A stretch of DNA of 64,000 bases from contig JARGPH010000019.1 in assembly GCA_029213065.1 (NCBI GenBank), positions 51,926-115,925 on the forward strand. The letters run 5' to 3'. Shown here one piece after another: positions 50,901 through 57,980 of this stretch. Every line of letters starts with the position of its first letter. Within the stretch, counting starts at the first letter, position 1. Source of the stretch: Verrucomicrobiales bacterium (GTDB lineage: Bacteria > Verrucomicrobiota > Verrucomicrobiia > Verrucomicrobiales > DEV007). A program made the position numbers and the translations under genes. The notes beneath the pieces were generated by a model, which searched no databases, was not told where the DNA came from, and worked only from the letters and a program-made list of their open reading frames with translations.

Positions 50901-52508
50901 ATGATCGCCCACCTCGCCTTTCGCTCCCTTGCTCAACTCAATGCGAGCGAAGCCGCCCTCGAGCTGCTCGCTTCAGAGACCCATGGAAAAGGAGCCGCCT
51001 ATGCTCTCATGCGTATGCACGATCCGGAAGTGATCGAAACACTCATCGCAGGCTTGAAGTCCGAAAAAGAACCCGCGACCCGCGAACGGATCATTTCCAT
51101 CCTTGCCCGACTCGCGCAACGCGAAACGGAGTGGACCGGCGACAGTTGGGGGACCCGTCCTGACACACGTGGCCCCTACTACCAGCTCGCGCCATGGTCT
51201 GAAACTGAGAAAATTCTCGCCTCGCTTAAACTGGCTCTCAACGAGGCATCCCCTGACGAAGCGACGCACATCATCAAGGAGATGAGCCGCAACCGGATCC
51301 AGTCGAACGATGCGATGGAACGCCTCCTGAAACTCTCCGGAACAAATCCGGAGATGATTCCCGAGGCCTTGAAACAGCTTGCCGTCGCTGAAGAGATCCC
51401 GGCGGCCGGTCTCGATCTGATCAAAAAATCGATTTCTGATCCGACACTTTCTCACGCAAGCCGCGCCCATGCTGTCATCGCTCTATCAAAGACAGACGCC
51501 CCCGAAACAGTCCCCCTCTCACTGGCAGCACTCGCCGATCTGAAATCCGGACTTTCCAAATTTCAGGAAAAAATCAATGCCGCCAAAGAAATTGAAGATC
51601 CTAACAAAGCGAAAAGCGAAGGCAAATACGCGAGACAGGCACTCACCGACGCGAACAAGCAACTCGAGGAAGCCCGCACCGTGTTCCTCGATGCTCCGGC
51701 GCTGGAGAACCATCACCTTCTCGTGGAGGAGCTTTCTTCAAAAGACCTCACGGAGGCATCCACCTACTGGGCCAATGCCGCGCTCCTTTCACTCGCCTCC
51801 CGCAAGTCCGGAAGCCCCGAGTCAATCGAGATGACACGGAAGACTCTCGACCTCGGTTGGCAAAACCCGCAGCAACGGGTCCTCCTCATCAAGGCCGCAG
51901 CCGAGTTAAAGAACCGTTTTCTTGATGACCGAATCCGTGTCGCCTTGAGCGACGCTGATTCCAATGTCGCCCAGGCCGCGAAGTCCGCGGCGAAAGCTCT
52001 CAAAATTCAGGCAGCAGGCGCTGACAAAACACCTAAAATCGGAACACTCGATCCGAAGGAAGCACTCGCATCGGTGATCAAACATAAAGGCAACGCCTCC
52101 CTCGGCGAGGCCGTCTTCGCTCGCGCGACCTGCTCAGCTTGTCACACCGTGAGCCAGGACGAACCACAGAAAGGCCCCTACCTTGGCAACATCTTTGAAA
52201 CCTACAAACGCCCCGAACTGGCTGAGGCAATTATCGACCCTAACAAAACTATTGCTCAGGGATTCGCAACCAACATCATCACTCCCAAAGAAGGAAGTCC
52301 CGTGATGGGATTCGTCACCGACGAGCAGGGCGATCAGGTCACTCTGCGAGATATCGCTTCGGCTGAACACGTTTTCAAAAAGAGCGAAATCAAAACCCGC
52401 GAAACACTCCCGATGTCGATCATGCCACCGGCTCTGATGAACAGTTTCACCGTTCACGAAATGGCAAGTCTCCTCGACTATCTCGAATTACTCTCCAGGA
52501 AGAAATAG
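47949..52508 (+). CDS. ThuA / F5-8 type C / PVC-type heme-binding membrane-bound dehydrogenase with HEAT repeats and cytochrome c
   Basis: 1519 residues. Signal peptide (residues 1-27), then a ThuA domain (about 35-265: LKALLVAGGCCHDYEGQH, VQLHCAMHSFRGKTDQW), an F5/8 type C carbohydrate-binding-like domain (about 300-430), the PVC-type dehydrogenase beta-propeller (about 484-820: VPEGFDVTVFSDWRG, FGFEGRPADHTTNDITMG), HEAT-like helical repeats (about 830-1370), and a C-terminal cytochrome c with CSACH near 1395. The layout is a planctomycete/verrucomicrobial hallmark: presumably a periplasmic sugar-type dehydrogenase that binds glycan and passes electrons to its own heme. Substrate unknown. 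The GNAT gene starts 7 bases later. Confidence 0.95.
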   Translation: MKTPTLYGLSCSLLFGVIFVGSTLLGQGPAPVKSNAKPLKALLVAGGCCHDYEGQHEALFKGIQERANVQVDVWWTDDKSVNPPLPIYGDPNWAKGYDIIIHDECAAGNRDLAVLKRILDAHKTIPSVQLHCAMHSFRGKTDQWFKHIGIQSSSHGPQEPIDVKYVAPEHPIVEGLEDWTTIKEELYNNVDVLDANPLAMGTQKYTRDGEEKTDVAIVAWTNESQGARSFSTTLGHNTETVADDRYLNLVVRGLLWACDKLNGDYLGKAYNGKNKVTFLPKVDAPKEKPQASPGKAPKDALLAKVTASSEESGKNNFAWKAIDGNAETRWCANSSNYPHSISLEFDKPQKIHGASIKWESSGAIYSYLLEYSMDGKPGSWGTWIDGKENQKRGDASADFAATDAKFVRVTVLGANTGNWASIREIGLKGAGFKSLFPKLDNKQAEQKKKQEAVDADPYAKEGNITPKIVKLTEKEEADILGNVKVPEGFDVTVFSDWRGANYPVYVAAAPNGDLYVSSDGNGSLGREPHRGRVLRLRDTDKDGRADEVTEFVKDVDSPRGLLWDHDRLYLLHPPHISVYTDKDGDGVAEESKKLIDGIAFGFEGRPADHTTNDITMGIDGWIYIAGGDFGFMKATGTDGRELQHRGGGVIRFRPDGSGLELFATGTRNILGTPISPLLDMFARDNTNDGGGWDVRLHHFTGLEDHGYPRLYKNFPEEHVHPLADYGGGSGCGAVYIHEPGFPDEWNKAPFTADWGTGALYRHSVQRVGATFEEVTEPQPFIKMTRPTDGDVDGMSAVYQASWRGPATFKWAGPETGYIVRVTPKDYTPEPLPDFEKMSDAELVAALESPSRIRTMAAQRALLRREKSEATTNALIALASDTDKPLEARVAATYAVTLQGEGIETLQDLMTITESDDAIAPFTTRALGDLKFPADEKPRLAHEFLATGLESKSPRRIAEAIVSATRQDMIGNAEMIATHLASEDPMIAHLAFRSLAQLNASEAALELLASETHGKGAAYALMRMHDPEVIETLIAGLKSEKEPATRERIISILARLAQRETEWTGDSWGTRPDTRGPYYQLAPWSETEKILASLKLALNEASPDEATHIIKEMSRNRIQSNDAMERLLKLSGTNPEMIPEALKQLAVAEEIPAAGLDLIKKSISDPTLSHASRAHAVIALSKTDAPETVPLSLAALADLKSGLSKFQEKINAAKEIEDPNKAKSEGKYARQALTDANKQLEEARTVFLDAPALENHHLLVEELSSKDLTEASTYWANAALLSLASRKSGSPESIEMTRKTLDLGWQNPQQRVLLIKAAAELKNRFLDDRIRVALSDADSNVAQAAKSAAKALKIQAAGADKTPKIGTLDPKEALASVIKHKGNASLGEAVFARATCSACHTVSQDEPQKGPYLGNIFETYKRPELAEAIIDPNKTIAQGFATNIITPKEGSPVMGFVTDEQGDQVTLRDIASAEHVFKKSEIKTRETLPMSIMPPALMNSFTVHEMASLLDYLELLSRKK

Positions 52509-52514
52509 TCACCA

Positions 52515-53036
52515 ATGGAGGAAAATAGGACAGTGGTCTTTCGCGACGGTTCACCGGGAATCGTCCGCCCGATCACTTCCTCCGATCGAGCAGCCTTCGT
52601 CGAAGCCTTTGAATCTCTTTCCGACGAAAGCCGCTTCAGTCGTTTCTTTTTCAACAAGAAGGTTCTCACTGAGGCGGATCTGGATCGACTGGCAAACCCT
52701 GATGGCGACAAGCACATCGCCTATGGAGTCGCAGCACTCGATGACGACGGCACAGAGACGCCTATCGCGGTCGGACATTGTTTTCGAAATCCTGATTCCC
52801 CTGAAATCGCTGAAGTGGCGATCGTTACGGCTGACCTCTGGCAGGGGAATGGAGTTGGTTTCGAGCTGCTGCAATCCCTCAAGGCAGCCTCGCTCTCGGC
52901 AGGTATCGACCGGTGGATCGCCGTTCTACTCGCCGAAAACACCGCAATGTTCCGGCTCCTCGAAAAAGTCACCGGTTCGCCTGCACTGATAAAAAAGGAA
53001 TACGGCATCATCGAGGCCGCCTATCAGATTCGGTAG
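52515..53036 (+). CDS. GNAT-family N-acetyltransferase
   Basis: 173 residues, start ATG 52515. GIVRPITSSDRAAFVEAFES begins the fold, VAIVTADLWQGNGVGFELLQ carries the acetyl-CoA-binding element (Q-x-x-G-x-G/A type), and the end has AVLLAENTAMFRLLEKV. The domain resembles the GNAT modules of protein lysine acetyltransferases and small-molecule acetylases; the acceptor is unknown. The gap to the dehydrogenase stop is 6 bases and the AGGAAG sequence in the end of that gene can serve as its Shine-Dalgarno, so translation is probably coupled. Confidence 0.9.
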   Translation: MEENRTVVFRDGSPGIVRPITSSDRAAFVEAFESLSDESRFSRFFFNKKVLTEADLDRLANPDGDKHIAYGVAALDDDGTETPIAVGHCFRNPDSPEIAEVAIVTADLWQGNGVGFELLQSLKAASLSAGIDRWIAVLLAENTAMFRLLEKVTGSPALIKKEYGIIEAAYQIR

Positions 53037-53044
53037 ATCCTCTT

Positions 53045-54262
53045 CTAACGTTCACGCAATGCGTTGAAACGCATGCGGTGAAAAGGCTTCGTGAGATACT
53101 GGAGAACGGTGCGTTGACCAGTGAGAATGTCCACCTCAACGACCATACCCGGAATCACGGCGAGCTCTTCCCCGTCTTTCATGAGCTTGCCCTTTTCGTT
53201 GCGGACTTTGATCATGTAGTAATGCTCCTTATCGATTTCATCTTCGATTGTGTCGGCACTGATGTGCTCGAGCTTTCCCTTTAGACCGCCGTAGAGCGAG
53301 AAATCATAAGCCGTGAATTTGAGGGTCGCTTCCTGATCGGGACGAAGGAAAGCGATGTCCTGAGGACGGATTTTCGCCTCAATGAGAAGCGAATCATCAT
53401 CCGGCACAATGTCCGCAATCGGCTCACCGCCCTGAATGACACCGCCAATCGTGGCAACGTAAAGCTTGTTGACGACACCCTCTACCGGCGAACGGACGAG
53501 CGCGCGATCAACCGTATCCTGACGACCATGGATCGCTTCATTGAGCCCTTCCAACTCTGCCTTTATTGCATTGTAGCGTTCCATCGATTCCTGTTGGAAT
53601 CCGCCGAGGAGCTCCTGAAGCTTACCTTCGATCTCATTCACTTCCCGCTCGAGTCGCAGTTGCTCCACTTTGGAAACGATTCTCTTTTGAACGAGGGGAA
53701 TCGTCATAGTGAGCTCCTCCGACGCCAGCTTCAAACTGCGCAGGAAGATCTCCTGCTGCTCGACGCGTTCGGCACGGCGCTTATTGAACAGACTGATTTC
53801 CCGGGCGACAAGATCAGGGCGCTTTTCAGAAATGTTTTCCGGAAACAAAATCTCGTCGTATCCCTTCCCTTCCGCGACCAGTCGTGCCAGCTCGGCTTCG
53901 AAAGCCTGAGCCTTCGACAAATTCTCACGGTAACTGGAGTTTCTCAGGGTGTCGTCAAGACGCACCAGAATATCCCCCTTGGAAACGCGATCACCTTCAC
54001 TGATGAGAATCTCGGAGACGATTCCACCTTCAAGGTTTTGAACCGTCTGAATCGAACTGGAGGGAATCACTTTCCCCTGTCCCTTGGTGACCTCATCGAG
54101 CTGCGCGTAATTCGCCCACACAACAAGACTGATGATGGAGGCGGCGACTGCAACGAGGAGAAAATTTGCCCCGCGAATCTTTTCACTTCTCACCGCTGTT
54201 TTGGCGTCTTTGATGAAGTCGAGGTCCGCCGAATGGATTGTCTGTGGATTAAATGGATTCAT
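53045..54262 (-). CDS. Type I secretion periplasmic adaptor (HlyD/LapC family)
   Basis: 405 residues. One membrane helix near residues 35-52 (FLLVAVAASIISLVVWANY), first lipoyl half (EGGIVSEILISEGDRVSKGD), long coiled-coil hairpin (EARVEQQEIFLRSLK-like region to residue 240), second half (VRSPVEGVVNKLYVATIGG) and C-terminal beta domain ending GMVVEVDILTGQRTVLQYLT, which matches the HlyD-type secretion adaptor family rather than RND adaptors. It is the last gene of the adhesin/export block, 18 bases after the ABC transporter. Confidence 0.95.
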   Translation of the reverse strand: MNPFNPQTIHSADLDFIKDAKTAVRSEKIRGANFLLVAVAASIISLVVWANYAQLDEVTKGQGKVIPSSSIQTVQNLEGGIVSEILISEGDRVSKGDILVRLDDTLRNSSYRENLSKAQAFEAELARLVAEGKGYDEILFPENISEKRPDLVAREISLFNKRRAERVEQQEIFLRSLKLASEELTMTIPLVQKRIVSKVEQLRLEREVNEIEGKLQELLGGFQQESMERYNAIKAELEGLNEAIHGRQDTVDRALVRSPVEGVVNKLYVATIGGVIQGGEPIADIVPDDDSLLIEAKIRPQDIAFLRPDQEATLKFTAYDFSLYGGLKGKLEHISADTIEDEIDKEHYYMIKVRNEKGKLMKDGEELAVIPGMVVEVDILTGQRTVLQYLTKPFHRMRFNALRER

Positions 54263-54280
54263 AACAGAATGACTAAAAGG

Positions 54281-56500
54281 TTAGTTGGGAAGGACTACGT
54301 CCGTGTGATCGACAGGCACACGGGCATTGGTTCGGTCCATCGCAGCGCGAACCGAGTTCGGCTTGACCACAGACAAATCATCTTTGGAACGCGAATGGGT
54401 GAGAATTGACTCCTTGGGACCGTCTCCAATTTTCTTCCCGCCATCGAGGGCAATGATGCGTTCGACCATAGATAGCATCGAGCGCTTGTGGGTTGCCATG
54501 ACCAGGATGCGATTGCGATCCTCATTGAGATAGGCGGTGACCTGCCTCATGAATTTTTTCTCCGTCGCCGGGTCCATCGCACTGGTCGGCTCGTCGAGAA
54601 TAAGAATATCCGGCTCTTCAACAATAGCACGGGCGAGACACACCAGCTGCCGTTGCCCACCTGAGAGAGAAGTTCCCCCTTCCGCAATGGGGAGATCAAT
54701 GCCGGAAGGATGCGCGTGAACCAGTTCAGCAAGCCCCGCCCGCTCAACCGCCTGCCAGACCGTTTCCTCAGTCAGCCACGGGGCGCCCGCCGTTAGATTC
54801 GAACGCAGGGTGCCATACAGCAAACCGGAGTCCTGCGAAATATAGCCGATGCGGCGTCGATACTGAGAGGGATTCAACTGACGGAGGTCGACTCCGCTGA
54901 TCTCGATCGCACCGTCATCGGGTTCGTAAAGCCCCATAATGAGCCGAATCAGAGTGCTCTTCCCGGAACCGATTTTACCTAACAAAGCAACGCGATCGCC
55001 ACTTTCAATTTTAAACGAGACATCCTGGAGAATATCGATTTTCTGATCCTGTCCCACCTCGTGACTGAAAGCGACCTTGTTCGCCTTGATCGACGGGGTA
55101 AAGACAGTGAGGTCAATGCCGAGTCCATCATCGGGGCGATCCACCGGAAGCTGCATAATATCATTGAGCCCCTGCAATGACCGGCGCGACTGTTGTAGCC
55201 TTGTCAGGAGCGATGCAAGCATCCCTACCGGGGCCATTCCGCGTCCCGCAAGGAGCACGCAGGCGATCATCGCGCCCATTGTCATTTTGTCATCCGTGAC
55301 CTGAAAGAACGCGAGGACAATGATGGCGACTGAGACGACGTGCTGAATCAGCGCGGTTAGATTCACTGCGGTCTGTGAATAAAGCCGGGATTTCGCATCC
55401 GACTTGGCTGACTGGTGGACACAGGATTGCATCTTGGAAGCGAGCACAGATTCGGCTCCCACGGTCTTAATCGTTTCCAGCGCATTCAGTGTTTCCACGG
55501 TTTGAGCCTGACGCTGGTTCGTTGCCTGATAGCTGCTGCGGACCGCATGACTGATAGGCCACTGCATGATCGCTCCGACAGCGAGAGCAAGAAGAAGCCC
55601 CACCACCATCGGAGCAGCGACTATCCCACCGAGGAGATAGACGATGAAAGCGAAAACAAAAACGAAGGGCAAATCGATCAGCGCCGTGATCGTAGCACTT
55701 GCAAAGAACTCTCTGAGCCCCTCGTAGGCGCGTGCCTGACTGGCAAGAGCACCCGCTGATGCAGGGCGTTTCGAGAACTTCATTCCGAGCATTTGCTCAT
55801 AGAGCATCCCCCCCATAATGAGATCGGCCCGGTGCCCTGCCCGATCCACAAAGAAGGTTCGCAAACTCTTCATGATAAACTCAAAACCAAATGCGATAAG
55901 CGCGCCAGTCGCGAGGACAAAGAGCGTATCCTGAGCCTGGTTGGGAACAACCCGGTCGTAAACGTTCATCACAAAAACCGATGAAGTCACCGCGAACACA
56001 TTGATGAAGATGGTCGCAACACCGACACGGGCATAGAGCCCACGGAACTTCCACAGGGTTCCCCAGAACCAACTCTTCTTCGGCTTCTCCGGGGAAAAGT
56101 CAGACCGCTTCTCGAATTCAAAGGCCCGCTTCGCAAGAATCACGTAGCCTGAAAAACTCTTTTTCACATCGTCCCAGCTCAAGGTCACTTCCCGCTGAGT
56201 TCCGTCAAGCATGTGAATATCAGCCCCTTCCTCGTTGCGGGAAAGCAGCATGTAAGGCGTGCCCTTCTTCGTAAGAACGATAATGGGATAGAGGCTTTCC
56301 CCCAACTGGCTGAGACTGCGCTTTACGAGCTTTGCTTCGATACCGCACTTCGCGGCAGCCCGCTGAAAAATCTCCGCTGAGAGCTTGTTGTCGACCAGTG
56401 GCAATCCGTGAAGAACGCTGCCGGGGTTCACATTCGTGCCATAGTGGCGGCCGAAGTATCTGAGCCCGTTTAGATAATAATCCGGTGTCTGCTGGTTCAT
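54281..56500 (-). CDS. Type I secretion ABC exporter with C39-like domain (LapB/LssB family)
   Basis: 739 residues. The N-terminal 120 residues form a C39-peptidase-like domain without the catalytic Cys, the usual substrate-binding form in RTX/adhesin exporters. Membrane helices span about 160-420 (YARVGVATIFINVFAVTSSV; MQWPISHAVRSSYQATNQRQ). The ATPase has Walker A ALLGKIGSGKSTLIRLIMGL, signature TSLSGGQRQLVCLARAIVEE, Walker B ILILDEPTSAMDPAT and H-loop MATHKRSML. This resembles LapB, which exports giant LapA-type adhesins with LapC and LapE. The adaptor follows 18 bases downstream; the upstream GT gene ends 36 bases away. Confidence 0.95.
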   Translation of the reverse strand: MNQQTPDYYLNGLRYFGRHYGTNVNPGSVLHGLPLVDNKLSAEIFQRAAAKCGIEAKLVKRSLSQLGESLYPIIVLTKKGTPYMLLSRNEEGADIHMLDGTQREVTLSWDDVKKSFSGYVILAKRAFEFEKRSDFSPEKPKKSWFWGTLWKFRGLYARVGVATIFINVFAVTSSVFVMNVYDRVVPNQAQDTLFVLATGALIAFGFEFIMKSLRTFFVDRAGHRADLIMGGMLYEQMLGMKFSKRPASAGALASQARAYEGLREFFASATITALIDLPFVFVFAFIVYLLGGIVAAPMVVGLLLALAVGAIMQWPISHAVRSSYQATNQRQAQTVETLNALETIKTVGAESVLASKMQSCVHQSAKSDAKSRLYSQTAVNLTALIQHVVSVAIIVLAFFQVTDDKMTMGAMIACVLLAGRGMAPVGMLASLLTRLQQSRRSLQGLNDIMQLPVDRPDDGLGIDLTVFTPSIKANKVAFSHEVGQDQKIDILQDVSFKIESGDRVALLGKIGSGKSTLIRLIMGLYEPDDGAIEISGVDLRQLNPSQYRRRIGYISQDSGLLYGTLRSNLTAGAPWLTEETVWQAVERAGLAELVHAHPSGIDLPIAEGGTSLSGGQRQLVCLARAIVEEPDILILDEPTSAMDPATEKKFMRQVTAYLNEDRNRILVMATHKRSMLSMVERIIALDGGKKIGDGPKESILTHSRSKDDLSVVKPNSVRAAMDRTNARVPVDHTDVVLPN

Positions 56501-56536
56501 AGATGGACTGGTAATAGGATAAAAAATTGGGATTAA

Positions 56537-57721
56537 TCAGGAGGTAAGGGCTACGAGCTCTTCCCCGGTGGGGCTGTGGAAGTCTTCCCGCCCCCACAGC
56601 GCGGACTCATTTTGACCCACGTGGCGATAGTCCGGCAGAGTCCCCAGCGCCGGAAAGGGTTTCGAATCGAAGCAACGGAAGTGTCGATCGTGGATGAGAA
56701 CACTCTGCTTCACCGTCGGCCAAACCATGGCCCTCAGGAAAACCTGATCAAAATTTGAAGTCGGTCCGCTCGTCGTTTTAAAGTGCCTCAACAACTCCTC
56801 GACGGGAGGCAGGACGCCGGTGACACCGCCCCACATGCCGGCAAGAATCAGCTCGGTGTGGGAGAAATAATCCCGCATAAGATGAAAATGTCTTCCCGAC
56901 TGAAGCCACTCATCCACGGCAACCCGCTCCCTGATATTGATAACGGAATCGGCATCGCGGACCAGAAACCGGTCCACACTCGAATCCGAGATGACTTCAA
57001 AACGCCAGAGCAACCCTCCGTAAAAGGCTTCCGGCGAGGGACGCAAAACCACCTCAGCTCCGAGCGCCCTCAACTTGTTCAGAAATTTACCGGGAACACT
57101 ATCATCACAGTAAAATCGGCAGGTCCATCCCGGATAAAGATCAGGAGCGAGCTGAGCATTCCGCATCGCACCGTGAAGGTATTTGGGATGATTCCCCCAC
57201 AGGCTGAATGAAATAATATTCCGACTCGCATCCTCACCCTTGAACGGCTTCGGAGCCTCATTGAGAGGATAGATTCGCGCCGCTTTGAGAGCTTCGGTGT
57301 CCTTCAGACGGAGTGCCTCCCCGCCATGGAAAACGGCTCTCTCTGATTCTCCGATCACGGAATGGGCATGAGCAAGGGCATCATGGATATTGGGACGGTC
57401 CGGAGCATGCTCCAATGCCTTCCTGAGAAAATGGATCGCAGCCCGATGCTCGCCAATCCGCTTGTAAATCACCCCCAGATTCTCCAACCCCTCGACATTA
57501 TCCGGCTCCAGTTCGAGAAGCCGCCGGAAAACCGGAACGCAGGAATGATAGTCCCCCGCTCCGAAAAAGAAGAGGCACAGATGCTTCGCCGCCGCTATCC
57601 AGCGCTCATTGTCACCTAAAACCTCATTCAGAATCCCTATCTGAGCCTGAATCGCATCCGCAAATCTGCCCGCCCGGTAGTCGGACAGAGCTTTGGATGA
57701 GCGGGTTTCAAGGGAATCCAT
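56537..57721 (-). CDS. TPR-containing glycosyltransferase-like protein
   Basis: 394 residues. The N-terminal about 150 residues contain TPR repeats (ADAIQAQIGILNEVLGDNER, VFRRLLELEPDNVEGLENLG, AIHFLRKALEHAPDRPNIHD). From about 165 comes a domain starting NIISFSLWGNHPKYLHGAMR, LYPGWTCRFYCDDSVPGKF, FLVRDADSVINIRERVAVDE with a DxD-type RDAD, and HLMRDYFSHTELILAGMWGG. I recognise this as a nucleotide-sugar-transferase-like family of unproven substrate. It sits between adhesin and exporter, so glycosylation of the adhesin is a reasonable inference. A clear Shine-Dalgarno (AAGGAGA, 9 bases before ATG) precedes it. Confidence 0.82.
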   Translation of the reverse strand: MDSLETRSSKALSDYRAGRFADAIQAQIGILNEVLGDNERWIAAAKHLCLFFFGAGDYHSCVPVFRRLLELEPDNVEGLENLGVIYKRIGEHRAAIHFLRKALEHAPDRPNIHDALAHAHSVIGESERAVFHGGEALRLKDTEALKAARIYPLNEAPKPFKGEDASRNIISFSLWGNHPKYLHGAMRNAQLAPDLYPGWTCRFYCDDSVPGKFLNKLRALGAEVVLRPSPEAFYGGLLWRFEVISDSSVDRFLVRDADSVINIRERVAVDEWLQSGRHFHLMRDYFSHTELILAGMWGGVTGVLPPVEELLRHFKTTSGPTSNFDQVFLRAMVWPTVKQSVLIHDRHFRCFDSKPFPALGTLPDYRHVGQNESALWGREDFHSPTGEELVALTS

Positions 57722-57736
57722 AAGGTTAGATCTCCT

Positions 57737-57760
57737 TAATTATAATATTTATTATAATTA
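57737..57760. promoter_or_regulatory. AT-rich palindrome and probable promoter of the glycosyltransferase-exporter operon
   Basis: TAATTATAAT and ATTATAATTA are a perfect 10-bp inverted repeat with a 4-base spacer, in a strongly AT-rich patch (57738-57775) unlike its surroundings. Read on the minus strand it contains TATAAT hexamers about 25-30 bases before the ATG. It fits a promoter with an overlapping operator for the three downstream genes. Confidence 0.45.
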
Positions 57761-57890
57761 TTGCAATTAATATGTAATCAAAATGAGAAGGATATTTTTA
57801 CTTCGCGGTTCCGTTCAACGCGGAATCTGTCGGATTTTCTTTCGGCCGCTTCTTTCGTGAGGCACCAGCTCCGCGACCTCGTGGCAAACA

Positions 57891-57935
57891 GCGGGTGCTC
57901 TTTCAGGGGAGGAATTGAGCTCCGGAAGCACCCGC
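57891..57935. other. Hairpin downstream of the adhesin gene
   Basis: GCGGGTGCT and AGCACCCGC form a perfect 9-bp stem with a 27-base loop, in the 259-base gap between the adhesin stop (57981) and the glycosyltransferase start (57721). There is no T-run in either direction; it may be an RNA 3'-end structure that partially separates adhesin and exporter expression. The rest of the gap has no gene. Confidence 0.4.
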
Positions 57936-57980
57936 GTCGTGCTTCGTGGAGCCAAATCCCTGACTCTGACGGTTTAAAGC

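Noticed and set aside
2300..54985. CCTAAC/GTTAGG hexamer repeated through the window, as a possible uptake or methylation signal
   Set aside because: About a dozen copies were noticed, which is not above the number expected by chance for a hexamer on two strands in 64 kb.
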